From a virus: a stretch of 33,965 bases of DNA. This document shows, piece by piece, positions 21,045-29,367 of the stretch. Made by a program: the position numbers and the translations under genes. Every line of letters starts with the position of its first letter. Positions within the stretch are counted from its first letter, which is position 1. The notes beneath the pieces are model-generated. The model was not told the DNA's origin. It did no database searches and was given only the letters and a program-made list of their open reading frames with translations. The stretch covers positions 1-33,965 of IMG/VR virus record IMGVR_UViG_3300047550_001118. The stretch is one strand, 5' to 3'.

Positions 21045-22544
21045 CTATTTTGTGTTTTGGATTATTGCTTTTGCCAAACGAAGTGAGATTTTACGGCTCT
21101 GTTCTTCAGTTGGCGCTGGTAGTGGGTCAATGGCACGAAGTTCTGATGACTTGTGACCAACCAATGTTTCAGTAGCGACCCATCCATCACGAAGTTCGCG
21201 ATACACGCGGATGAGGATTGCAGGGTCTCCTTCTTCGGCAGTGATAGAGAAGTCAGAATCAGGAATCCCAAGGACTCCTTCACGCATAACGTGTTCGATG
21301 CGACCACGGGCAGTTCCGCCAGATGAATCCCATTCTACGAAATCTCCAACAACATCAACGGCGCGAACAGATTCAGTTTCAATCTCTTCTTCTTCATCTT
21401 CCATATCGTCATCATCTTCATCTTGCATATCTAATAATTCAGATAGATAGTCACGAAGGGCTTTGATGGAATCCTCATCCAACTTGCGACCTTCCTTAAT
21501 TGCGTCCAAAGCGTGAGCAATCTTCTGTCTGGCTTCAACTGTGGTAGTTGGATAGGCAGGATAGGTGACAACTGAGACATCGCCATCGGCGAGCGATACT
21601 TCAGTCAATGTGCGCTCGCTCTTATCTTTGTTCCAATTTTGACGGATGACGCGGAAAGCAAAACTCATCTGGTCAACATCGCCGCGCTCAACAAGGGTAT
21701 AAATGTCACGGGCTTCTTGGGTATCTGCAAGTTCTGCATCAAAGCGAAGGCCACGGTCATCTTCAATTAAATTCAATGTGCCATTCTTAGTGCGAGCCAA
21801 AGGCAAACCTTCGTGATTGATAAGAAGTCTGACATCAGGCATTTCAGTTAAAGTCTTACGAAACGCGCCTGGTGCGATTCTCTCTTTGAATGGTAGTGGC
21901 ACGCTAGCGTCATTGAACACTGCTGCATACCCCGACAAACGCATCACGCCATCTTCTGTTTGACGTGCTTCGACATCTTGCACCACATATGTGCGGCGTT
22001 CTATCTTTTTCATTTTGCTCCTTGAATCGGCTTCAGCATCGAGTGCATCAATTTTGCGTTGCGCCCAATTTTGCGCTCTATCACTGAAGTTGGAATCGCC
22101 GCCCCATAAAAGCCAGGCAACTAATCCTGCTCCTGGATATTCAGCGTGCGAAGGGTCACTGTTTTTTGGTGCTTGCCCATCAACTTTATGGCGGGCAAAC
22201 CAAGGTGCCATTTTGCGAACCTTGTTTTCTGTAATTCTTCCTGATGCCATCTCGCGTGCTTCACGCTTTGTGCCATCAGTTAAACCATCTCCCCCAAAGC
22301 CTTCTTCTAAATACTTCAAACCACGCGCAGCATTCTCGCGAATAAATGAAGGAGCAGATAAATCAACTGCTCTTATTTCTCCACCTGGTTCCATATCTTC
22401 TGAAATCGAAATTGCAACCATCTGGTCAATTGCATCTTGCTTTGTGCTATGACAACCAATGGTTGTATATGAACCATCTGCTTCTTGTTTTACTGCTGCC
22501 CATCCATCACAATCACTTTGATTCTCTGAGATGTAATAAGGCAT
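21045..22544 (-). CDS. Three-part prohead protease (S78 core with N- and C-terminal domains)
   Basis: Protein of 499 aa. The N-terminal part (1-175) has a short start domain and a conserved-looking block (GRITENKVRKMAPWFARH, DPSHAEYPGAGLVAWLLWGGD). The HK97-type S78 serine protease follows (about 180-340), with His244 (LINHEG), Ser294 (DQMSFAF) and a Glu/Asp near 315. An acidic linker (375-390) leads to a tudor-like domain (GDFVEWDSSGGTARGRIEHV ... LVGHKSSEL, 399-470). It matures the capsid. Usual S78 proteases are about 200-250 aa. An internal ATG at 22013 with AAGGAG 4 bases upstream would give a product lacking the N-terminal part. It starts in a TAATG overlap with the portal gene. Confidence 0.88.
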   Translation of the reverse strand: MPYYISENQSDCDGWAAVKQEADGSYTTIGCHSTKQDAIDQMVAISISEDMEPGGEIRAVDLSAPSFIRENAARGLKYLEEGFGGDGLTDGTKREAREMASGRITENKVRKMAPWFARHKVDGQAPKNSDPSHAEYPGAGLVAWLLWGGDSNFSDRAQNWAQRKIDALDAEADSRSKMKKIERRTYVVQDVEARQTEDGVMRLSGYAAVFNDASVPLPFKERIAPGAFRKTLTEMPDVRLLINHEGLPLARTKNGTLNLIEDDRGLRFDAELADTQEARDIYTLVERGDVDQMSFAFRVIRQNWNKDKSERTLTEVSLADGDVSVVTYPAYPTTTVEARQKIAHALDAIKEGRKLDEDSIKALRDYLSELLDMQDEDDDDMEDEEEEIETESVRAVDVVGDFVEWDSSGGTARGRIEHVMREGVLGIPDSDFSITAEEGDPAILIRVYRELRDGWVATETLVGHKSSELRAIDPLPAPTEEQSRKISLRLAKAIIQNTK

Positions 22545-23932
22545 TACTCAACCTCATAAACTGCTTCAGGAGATGCAGGGTCAATTGTTGAAACTGCTTG
22601 CAATTGAGTTGATGGAACACCAGTGTGTTTGATTGATGGCATATCAAGTGCCTTTAGAACCGCTTGTGGGTCAAAGCCAACTTGAACAAGTTGAGCAATG
22701 ATTTCAGAGCGGAGTTTCATACCAACTTCAGGAGCATCAGCAGCATCAATGTTCTGCAATGGCACACGGTGTTGGTCGCCTGCTTCGCCTAGTGGTGATA
22801 AATCTTCAACAGCGCGAACATCATTTAGTGAAAGGAAACCTTCACGAAGGCCCTTTGTGTAGGCATCGTAGCGCTCAATTGTTGTGCCACGAAGTAGCGC
22901 ATCAAGATTAAACTTGATGAAACCATCTGATTCTGGAAGTAATGGTGAGAGTGCTTGTTCAATGCGCTCCAAGAGTGGGCGAAGTGAATGTTGCACGAAA
23001 GATAAGTTCTGCGCTTCAACTGATGCAAATGACATCGCACCAGCAACAGGATGGCCCAGTAGCGAGACAGGCACGCGGAAAAGGCGGGCTATTTCCTCAA
23101 CCCCGAAGCGTCTGACTTCAAGCAACTGGGCATCGGCGGCGTTTAGTGTGAGCGGCTTGAAAGACGCTCCACCAGTTAACACGCCGATTTTGCCCGCTCT
23201 ATATGGGCCAGTGTGCGTGATATTCCAATCGCGAGCAAGGTCTGAAACCTGCTCTTCTGTCATATCACCTGGCGCTTCAATAACGCCACCAGGATTGGCA
23301 GCGTTGCCGAAATATGAAGCAGCATAAACTTCAGCAGCCATTGCAGAACCAAGAGTTACGCGGGCTGCACCGATTGGGCCAAGACCTAGAAGTTGTCCAG
23401 GAAGTCTAAAGAGCGGGATGTGAACAATTTGGTTTGCATCAAGATTAAATGAGAAGTTGCCTACAGCATCGCGAACACGATAACGAACAGGCTCCCCTGG
23501 TATTGGGCGTTCAACTAGAACATCGCGTGGATTCAAACAATACAGTTCAACAACATCGCCCAATTCATCCATAACTTTAAGGATAAAGGCGTTGCCTTCT
23601 AAATTAAGTGAAGCAATGATTTGCTCATAGAACTCAAGGCGTGTTGTCTCTGGGTTTGGATTATTTACCCAAGTTGGAACTTCGCCATAAACAGCAGCAT
23701 ATGAAATACGGTTGCGACCACGACGAACATAAGCGCCTAGCGGTAATGAAGAGATTGTATCGCCAAGCAAACGAACGCAGGCATATACGGTTGACATACG
23801 AATTGCAGTTTCAGAATTAACATCAACGCCTGCTGGCGATGCGTATGCTGGTCTGCCTGGAATCAGCGGTTCAACAAACTGATTCTGCGCACGCTTTTCA
23901 CCTGCTGCGCGAAGTCTTTTAGATAGACTCAT
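22544..23932 (-). CDS. HK97-type portal protein
   Basis: Protein of 462 aa, normal length for the family. Signature segments are RMSTVYACVRLLGDTISSLPLG, EFYEQIIASLNLEGNAFI, EVRRFGVEEIARLFRVP and SVEAQNLSFVQHSLRPLLERIE. It forms the dodecameric DNA gate at the capsid vertex. AAAAGG lies 8 bases before the ATG, and the start overlaps the end of the GT-B glycosyltransferase gene by 14 bases. In this genome the portal is 8 kb away from TerL. Confidence 0.92.
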   Translation of the reverse strand: MSLSKRLRAAGEKRAQNQFVEPLIPGRPAYASPAGVDVNSETAIRMSTVYACVRLLGDTISSLPLGAYVRRGRNRISYAAVYGEVPTWVNNPNPETTRLEFYEQIIASLNLEGNAFILKVMDELGDVVELYCLNPRDVLVERPIPGEPVRYRVRDAVGNFSFNLDANQIVHIPLFRLPGQLLGLGPIGAARVTLGSAMAAEVYAASYFGNAANPGGVIEAPGDMTEEQVSDLARDWNITHTGPYRAGKIGVLTGGASFKPLTLNAADAQLLEVRRFGVEEIARLFRVPVSLLGHPVAGAMSFASVEAQNLSFVQHSLRPLLERIEQALSPLLPESDGFIKFNLDALLRGTTIERYDAYTKGLREGFLSLNDVRAVEDLSPLGEAGDQHRVPLQNIDAADAPEVGMKLRSEIIAQLVQVGFDPQAVLKALDMPSIKHTGVPSTQLQAVSTIDPASPEAVYEVE

Positions 23933-25001
23933 TGCCTGCCTTTTCTGTTCTTAATTGATACCAACCGCCATCCCAAAGGGTTAGCAGTTTGCGGAAGTAA
24001 TCTTCGTACTCTTTGGCGATAACATCTAGCGCATATCGGCCAACAGAATGTTCTCTGATTTTCTTTCGGTCTAGTGTTTTAACGTTTTCGGCTGCATCTA
24101 TAAACTCTTGCAGCGTTCTGCAACGGTAGCCTGTCAGACCGTTGATGTTGTTTTCTGTAAATGCGCCCCAGTCGGTTGTGATAGTAGGCGTGCCACAGGC
24201 TTGGGCTTCAATAACTACATTTCCAAATGGTTCGATGTAGAGCGTTGGAGCAAAGGTTGCGATGGCATTTCCCATCAACTCTGCTCTTTGCTCTGGACCT
24301 ACTGAGCCTACAAACTCGCCATAGCCAGTGGCCTGCCCTGGACCTGCCAAGATAAGTCTCTTGCCAAGGCGCTGGCAGACTTCTTGCGCTATTTGATAGC
24401 CCTTGCGTTCAATCAGGCGGCCAATGAAGAGGTAGTAATCGCCTTTGCCTTCACCAAGTGGAAACATCTCTGGTTCTAAATAACCTGGAATCACAGTATC
24501 AAAGAATTGACCATCAACTGTTGTCGGGTTCTTGTGACCTGCATAGATTGAGTGCATCCAGGCATATGATTCAAAAACTCTAAACTTACTAAATACTCCG
24601 CCATAACCAACGCCAAATTCAACGCTAGTGTGATTCGGGTAGGCATCGGCAATTGGCTTATGTGCGTATCCACCGATGAGGCAGATGAAATCTTGCGGTT
24701 GCAAATGGCTCTGCATCAGCCTAATCACATTGGCATTGAAGATTTGCCAGTGCAGAGCGCTGGTGTCGAAACTTGCCTGCGTGTAGTGGCTGTTGCCAAC
24801 TGCCTCGGCGCGGCGCTCTTCTGAGATGCAGGTGATGAGTTTGGTAACTGGCGCTTCTACCTGCTCGCCAGCGTATAAATAAACTTCGTGACCAAGACCT
24901 GTCATCATTATGCAAAAGCGCCTGACCTTTTCGGTGAAGGCGCATCCTGCGAATTCTTTAGTTACTTGTGTATGTGGCAATGCCACAACGTGAAATCTCA
25001 T
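23919..25001 (-). CDS. GT-B type (GT4-like) glycosyltransferase
   Basis: Protein of 360 aa with a two-Rossmann layout. The C-terminal nucleotide-sugar half begins at FIGRLIERKGYQIAQEVCQRL (192-212) and contains the EX7E motif EPFGNVVIE (Glu257, Glu265), followed by AQACGTPTITTDWGAFTE. It transfers a sugar from an activated donor. Its place between the adhesin genes and portal suggests modification of virion proteins, or of host surface sugars; neither is proven. GGGGGA lies 6 bases before the ATG. Confidence 0.82.
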   Translation of the reverse strand: MRFHVVALPHTQVTKEFAGCAFTEKVRRFCIMMTGLGHEVYLYAGEQVEAPVTKLITCISEERRAEAVGNSHYTQASFDTSALHWQIFNANVIRLMQSHLQPQDFICLIGGYAHKPIADAYPNHTSVEFGVGYGGVFSKFRVFESYAWMHSIYAGHKNPTTVDGQFFDTVIPGYLEPEMFPLGEGKGDYYLFIGRLIERKGYQIAQEVCQRLGKRLILAGPGQATGYGEFVGSVGPEQRAELMGNAIATFAPTLYIEPFGNVVIEAQACGTPTITTDWGAFTENNINGLTGYRCRTLQEFIDAAENVKTLDRKKIREHSVGRYALDVIAKEYEDYFRKLLTLWDGGWYQLRTEKAGNESI

Positions 25002-25020
25002 TACATCCCCCGATGTTAGA

Positions 25021-25245
25021 TTACTTATTTAGTGCTGCGATTTCTTCTGCGGTCAATCCGAGTGCTGCAAGTTTAGCCTCGGCACTAGCCTTAGCCTCTG
25101 CCTTAGCCTGTGCCTCTGCTTCCTCTGCTGCCTTGATTGCAGCAAAGGCAACTGCATCTGCCTCGCGCTGAGCGATTTCTTCAGCCGTTAGTTCTACCTC
25201 TGCGACTACTCCTGTTGAGCAGTCCACTACGAGTTTGTGTGTCAT
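25021..25245 (-). CDS. Ala/Glu-rich coiled-coil protein of the adhesin block
   Basis: Protein of 74 aa. A short beta start (MTHKLVVDCSTGVVAEVELTAEEIAQRE) is followed by a long Ala/Glu/Lys helix; the motif LTAEEIA occurs twice, near residues 19 and 64. This is the form of small fibre-associated or fibre-assembly proteins in many phages. AAAGGA lies 6 bases before the ATG. Function inferred from position. Confidence 0.62.
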   Translation of the reverse strand: MTHKLVVDCSTGVVAEVELTAEEIAQREADAVAFAAIKAAEEAEAQAKAEAKASAEAKLAALGLTAEEIAALNK

Positions 25246-25257
25246 TGTTTTCCTTTC

Positions 25258-25764
25258 TTAGGAGTTTTTAATGCCGTATAAGGTGGCGGTTGAGTATTGG
25301 GATAATGTGCCTGAACTTGGCGTAATTGTAATAGAAGTAATTGCACTTGTAAGGGTTGCTAGACCTGCAATTAAATCTAAACTGTTACTTGATGATGCGT
25401 TGTGTTCAACTGCTACATCGGAAGAAATACTTTTATTATTACTACTTGTATAATTTGGAATATACATTTCACAATTACTAAAAGTATTACTTGTAGAAAT
25501 ACTGGTATTTCCATATAGCCAATTTGTCGTTGCAGTTGTGCTGCCTACAGTGCTGCCATCTGCATAAAGTATGCGCCCAGAATAAGTAGGGCTACCATTA
25601 AAAGTAACATCTAAAGAACCATATTGATTACTTGTTCGGGAATCTCTTGTTGATACTTTTACAACTAAATCAGTATAAGTAGCAGGTATAGAACTAAAAG
25701 TAATATTAGCCGCCCCACCGCTACCAACAGTCACAGTTGCTATTGCTTTATATGTTGTAGGCAT
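25258..25764 (-). CDS. Adhesin paralogue A
   Basis: Protein of 168 aa, one of three tandem paralogues. They share a start block (IATVTVGSGGAANITFSSIPATYTDLVVKVSTR) and a C-terminal LYGIK. The middle is Ser/Thr/Asn-rich and variable. The predicted all-beta fold fits a trimeric receptor-binding or decoration head. The ATG shares a base with the stop of the next paralogue (TAATG). Candidate receptor-binding protein; no named family. Confidence 0.6.
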   Translation of the reverse strand: MPTTYKAIATVTVGSGGAANITFSSIPATYTDLVVKVSTRDSRTSNQYGSLDVTFNGSPTYSGRILYADGSTVGSTTATTNWLYGNTSISTSNTFSNCEMYIPNYTSSNNKSISSDVAVEHNASSSNSLDLIAGLATLTSAITSITITPSSGTLSQYSTATLYGIKNS

Positions 25765-26249
25765 TATGCCGCCTTAATTCCGTAGAGGGTGAAGGTTGAG
25801 CCTGAAGTAAAAGTGTTAGGGCTTTTTACATCTACCTGAGTAATTGCGGCTGTGCTACGCCATAAACCAACTGTTGCAGTTGCTGATATAGCAGCAGCAG
25901 ATGAACGACCAATAGCAGTTTTATATGTAGTGCTGTTAGAATAATTCATAATGTGAATTATATTTGGGTAAAAGTCTGCGGTGCTTTGATTGTAAAATCT
26001 CATCTCGCTTACGCTAGAAAACCTGCCTGATGCGGCGGCTGACCCATCGCCTTGTAGATAAGTTGCTGAGTAGTTTGTTCCAGTATCGCCATTAAATTGT
26101 AGGAAAAGTCTGTCAGTATTACTAGAAGTTAATTTGACTGTTGCTACTAAAACAAGGTCAGTATAGGAACCGCTAATTGAAGTAAAGGAAACTGTCGCTT
26201 GTGCGCTGCCTAGCGTTGTCGTTGCTATCGGCTCATAAGTAATTGCCAT
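25764..26249 (-). CDS. Adhesin paralogue B
   Basis: Protein of 161 aa, second of the three paralogues. It has the block YEPIATTTLGSAQATVSFTSISGSYTDLVLVATV and shares GLWRSTAAIT and FTLYGIK with paralogue C. The centre differs from A and C. AGGGGG lies about 9 bases upstream of the ATG. The divergence of the centre with conserved ends fits selection on receptor contact. Confidence 0.6.
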   Translation of the reverse strand: MAITYEPIATTTLGSAQATVSFTSISGSYTDLVLVATVKLTSSNTDRLFLQFNGDTGTNYSATYLQGDGSAAASGRFSSVSEMRFYNQSTADFYPNIIHIMNYSNSTTYKTAIGRSSAAAISATATVGLWRSTAAITQVDVKSPNTFTSGSTFTLYGIKAA

Positions 26250-26252
26250 TGG

Positions 26253-26861
26253 CTATGCCCCCTTTATGCCGTATAGGGCGAAGTGTGAGTATTGTGCAAA
26301 GTCATTTGCGGATGGGTCAAATGAAACTGAAGTTATGGCAGATGTGCTACGCCATAAACCTGAAGCCAAAACAATAGTTCCAGAATATGGACTACCTCCG
26401 CCGTTCAAGTCATTACCACTAAGAACTCTAAAAGTCTTAAATTTATTAGTATTGGCATAATCTAAAATGTCTATAACTACACCGCCAAAAGCGCTTGTAA
26501 CTGAAGATGTAGAAGCAGTAGCAAACCAACCTAAGTTCATACTTGTCGCGCTAGTTCCAGCATCAGTATTGGCGCTTGTTCCATTTCCATAAAGCCAATG
26601 CCAAGCATAATTAGAACCAGTATCACTATTAACTCTTGTATAAAGTTGGTCAATAGAAAAATCTGTTCTAGTTCCGCGAGCAATACCTCTAATTTGTAAA
26701 TGTGTATAGGTAGCAGGAATAGAAGTAAACTCTACAGTAGCAGCACCGCCACTACCAACAGATACAGTAGCGATGGATTCAAAGTCAGTAGGAATATACG
26801 GGTCATTACCTACCAACAGATTACCTCTGCGTAGTTTATTCTTTATGCTGACTACAGCCAT
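26253..26861 (-). CDS. Adhesin paralogue C with N-terminal docking module
   Basis: Protein of 202 aa. Residues 1-28 (ending RGNLLVGNDPYIPT) match the start of the two glycine-rich proteins (SLLVGNxxYxP). From residue 28 the paralogue block follows (FESIATVSVGSGGAATVEFTSIPATYTHL) and ends in GLWRSTSAITSVSF...FALYGIK. It thus joins the two adhesin types: a shared short N-terminal module, likely a docking peptide, with a different head. ATG shares a base with the preceding stop. Confidence 0.62.
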   Translation of the reverse strand: MAVVSIKNKLRRGNLLVGNDPYIPTDFESIATVSVGSGGAATVEFTSIPATYTHLQIRGIARGTRTDFSIDQLYTRVNSDTGSNYAWHWLYGNGTSANTDAGTSATSMNLGWFATASTSSVTSAFGGVVIDILDYANTNKFKTFRVLSGNDLNGGGSPYSGTIVLASGLWRSTSAITSVSFDPSANDFAQYSHFALYGIKGA

Positions 26862-27223
26862 TAAATTACTACCTCATCCCAAGACAGGGTTGCTTCATTC
26901 CAGGTGTACATCTTGTCATCAGTCGGATAGGCGACAGGAGGCTGCCATCTAGCATCAGCATCTAGTGTCCAAGAAGGATATGGCTGAGGGGCATAGAAGT
27001 AATCATTAGCAGCATCATAAGTATAACCAATGCCTGCATAGTTTTTACGGAAGTTGCCGTTGTATGAAGTCTGCTTCCACTTGGTATCTTCACCAAAGAG
27101 TGACTTGCAGAATAAAATACCCTTGACTTCGCTTTCAACTCCGTCAAGTAGTAGTTCATCGTTGGCTACAACGATTACCTGTGTGACTATGTTGTTGTCA
27201 TCTAGTTGTGCAAAGTGTGCCAT
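26861..27223 (-). CDS. Phage structural protein of aquatic-phage type
   Basis: Protein of 120 aa. The sequence (MAHFAQLDDNNIVTQVIVVAND, TKWKQTSYNGNFRKNYAGIGYTYD, PQPYPSWTLD) follows a pattern common in cyanophage and other aquatic phage genomes next to fibre genes; its function is not established there. AAGGGA precedes the ATG by about 7 bases. Likely a fibre-associated or virion protein. Confidence 0.65.
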   Translation of the reverse strand: MAHFAQLDDNNIVTQVIVVANDELLLDGVESEVKGILFCKSLFGEDTKWKQTSYNGNFRKNYAGIGYTYDAANDYFYAPQPYPSWTLDADARWQPPVAYPTDDKMYTWNEATLSWDEVVI

Positions 27224-27232
27224 TGTATTCCC

Positions 27233-28138
27233 TTAATAAGTAATTGACCCTGAAGCATTAAACTGATAAATATGATATGAACCTGAAGTAGTATATGTAG
27301 GCGAACCTGTTGTAGATGCTGCTGCTTGGAGTGCGCGAACAATAACTACGCCTGAACCGCCAGCACCGCCATCTCGACTTCCGCCTCCTGTTTGACGACC
27401 AGCGGCACCACCACCGCCACCTGTATTAGCAGTACCAGCAGAACCATTTCCATTTGTTCCATTAAAAGCATTACCGCCACCACCAGAGCCACCAGTTCCA
27501 CCAGTTGTTCCAGTGAAATTGTGACCACCGCCACCACCACCTGCGTAAGTAACTGACGAACCTGTAATAGAAACTGCTACTCCATTACCGCCATTACCGC
27601 CTGCTCCAGAATTACCTGCTCCACCTTGTGAACCTGCTGCACCAGCACCTCCGCCACCACCTGCTGCGCCATTTCCAGAATTACCAGCACCACCAGCATA
27701 ACCTTGATTAGCGGTGCCTGCGCCACCAGCAGAAGATGATTCACCACCAGTACCACCACCAGAGCCACCAGTTCCACCAGCACCTTGTCCTGCTAATCCA
27801 CCACCAGTTGAAGTGATAGTAGAAAATACAGAATTGTTTCCAGCAGAACTATTAGCATCACCAATACCACCAGCGCCTCCAGCGCCAATGGTTACAGTAT
27901 AAGAAGTTCCAACAAGCAAACTTAATGAAGATTCAACGGAGCCTCCGCCACCCGTAGCGGTAACAGTTGAGCGCAAACCACCTGCGCCGCCACCACCTGC
28001 AGAGTTTGAAGCAGAACCACCGCCTCCGCCCCCGCCTGCAACAACAAGATAATCAACAGTTACGGGAGGAATATAGTAAGCATTACCAACAAGCAGGCTA
28101 CGGCTAAAGGTTCCGTTCTTAAGACTTCTGATTGCCAT
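27233..28138 (-). CDS. Glycine-rich adhesin 1
   Basis: Protein of 301 aa. N-terminal module (SRSLLVGNAYYIPP), a strand (VDYLVVAGGGGGGG), then long Gly-rich runs (GGxGG, GGAG) with short beta insertions (SLLVGTSYTVTIGAGG, VSITGSSVTYAGGGGGG), and a C-terminal cap (GVVIVRALQAA...YHIYQFNASGSITY). Gly-rich repeats can form a polyglycine-II lattice that presents variable loops, as in T-even Gp38-type adhesins. ATG 28138 shares its A with the upstream stop; a longer TTG-type start at 28168 is not needed. Confidence 0.72.
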   Translation of the reverse strand: MAIRSLKNGTFSRSLLVGNAYYIPPVTVDYLVVAGGGGGGGSASNSAGGGGAGGLRSTVTATGGGGSVESSLSLLVGTSYTVTIGAGGAGGIGDANSSAGNNSVFSTITSTGGGLAGQGAGGTGGSGGGTGGESSSAGGAGTANQGYAGGAGNSGNGAAGGGGGAGAAGSQGGAGNSGAGGNGGNGVAVSITGSSVTYAGGGGGGHNFTGTTGGTGGSGGGGNAFNGTNGNGSAGTANTGGGGGAAGRQTGGGSRDGGAGGSGVVIVRALQAAASTTGSPTYTTSGSYHIYQFNASGSITY

Positions 28139-29022
28139 TAGAAGGTTATGCTCCCGCTTCCGTTCCATTGATAAATTGTGTATCCACCTGATTCAGTTCT
28201 AGTCGGAGAACCAGTTGTTGAGGCTGCAGTAATAGAACCAGGAATTCTGATAATTACTATACCGCTTCCGCCAGCGCCACCATTGCCGCCATTTTGTTCA
28301 GAAGCACCGCCGCCTCCGCCTGTGTTTGCTGTCCCAGCGTTACCAGTATTACCACCAGCACCACCACCACCAGTTCCGCCTGCGCCATTCGTTCCACTCG
28401 TTCCAGCACCACCACCTCCACCACCGCCTCTGGTTACTGATGAACCAGTAATAGATGAAGCAACGCCATTACCACCAGCCATACCGTTATTTGAATTTCC
28501 TGAGTTAGTTGCACCGACAGCACCAGCACCGCCACCTCCGCCGCCGCCACTAGATGAATTAACATTAAAATTACCGCCATTTCCACCAGCGTAACCTTGA
28601 TTAGCAGTTCCAGCGCCACCAGTTTGTCCACTTAATGCAGCCGAACCACCGCCACCTGAACCACCGCTTGCACCATTACCAAATAGACGACCGCCTAAAC
28701 CACCGCCAGTTGAAGTGATAGTAGAAAATACAGAATTAGAACCATTTGCGGAAAATGTGCCACCTGCGCCAACTGTTACTGTATAGGAAACTCCATAAGA
28801 TAAAGATAATCTTGACTCAGCAGATGCTCCCCCGCCAGATGTTTCACCTACAACAGAACAACGATAACCTCCTGCACCTCCGCCACCGCCTCTATTGTCA
28901 CCACCGCTTCCACCACCTGCAACAACTAAATATTCAACAGTAGATAATGGACTATAGGCAGCATTACCAACAAGCAAACTAGACGGTGATGTGTTACCTG
29001 TCTTGTAACTTGTGATTGACAT
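28138..29022 (-). CDS. Glycine-rich adhesin 2
   Basis: Protein of 294 aa, paralogue of the next gene: SSLLVGNAAYSPL module, VEYLVVAGGGSGG, Gly-rich body with SSITGSSVTRGGGGGGG, and a cap ending in YTIYQWNGSGSITF. The two copies share both ends and differ in the repeat body, as expected of tandem duplication followed by repeat turnover. TAATG overlap with the upstream gene. Confidence 0.72.
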   Translation of the reverse strand: MSITSYKTGNTSPSSLLVGNAAYSPLSTVEYLVVAGGGSGGDNRGGGGGAGGYRCSVVGETSGGGASAESRLSLSYGVSYTVTVGAGGTFSANGSNSVFSTITSTGGGLGGRLFGNGASGGSGGGGSAALSGQTGGAGTANQGYAGGNGGNFNVNSSSGGGGGGGAGAVGATNSGNSNNGMAGGNGVASSITGSSVTRGGGGGGGAGTSGTNGAGGTGGGGAGGNTGNAGTANTGGGGGASEQNGGNGGAGGSGIVIIRIPGSITAASTTGSPTRTESGGYTIYQWNGSGSITF

Positions 29023-29348
29023 TAGACCGAAGCCTCATCTCCAAACGCCTGGAATACTAGGTTTGCCGTTGAAGCGTATACTGAAATCACATCCGTTGCT
29101 GCAAGAGTTAAGCCAACGGTAATCAGTGTTGAGTCAGATGCACCTACTGTAATGTCATAGCCAATGTAGTGAGCATTGGTAATTGACGCACCAGCAGGAC
29201 GTACTGCAAGACGAAATGTTGCAGCAGTAGCAGTTAGGTTAGCAACAGAGATTGTTGATACTACTGCTTCCTTTGCTGAAGGTACTGTGTACAGGGTTGT
29301 TAGTGTTGTCGCAGATGGGTTTGATTGCCCAAGAACTTTTTTTGCCAT
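29022..29348 (-). CDS. Small beta-rich virion protein of aquatic-phage type
   Basis: Protein of 108 aa (KVLGQSNPSATTLTTLYTVPSAKEAVVSTISVANLTATAATFRLAVRPAGA ... HYIGYDITVGASDSTLITVGLTL). This pattern is frequent in marine and freshwater phages beside fibre genes; a small trimeric or capping beta protein is likely. AAAGGAG lies about 10 bases before the ATG. Function not established. Confidence 0.65.
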   Translation of the reverse strand: MAKKVLGQSNPSATTLTTLYTVPSAKEAVVSTISVANLTATAATFRLAVRPAGASITNAHYIGYDITVGASDSTLITVGLTLAATDVISVYASTANLVFQAFGDEASV

Positions 29349-29367
29349 TATTTATTTCTCCTTTGGG

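Noticed and set aside
27346-28943. Pro-rich or Leu/Val-rich frames across the glycine-rich genes
   Set aside because: Shadow frames of GGN repeats in both strands; no starts with ribosome-binding sites and no independent pattern.
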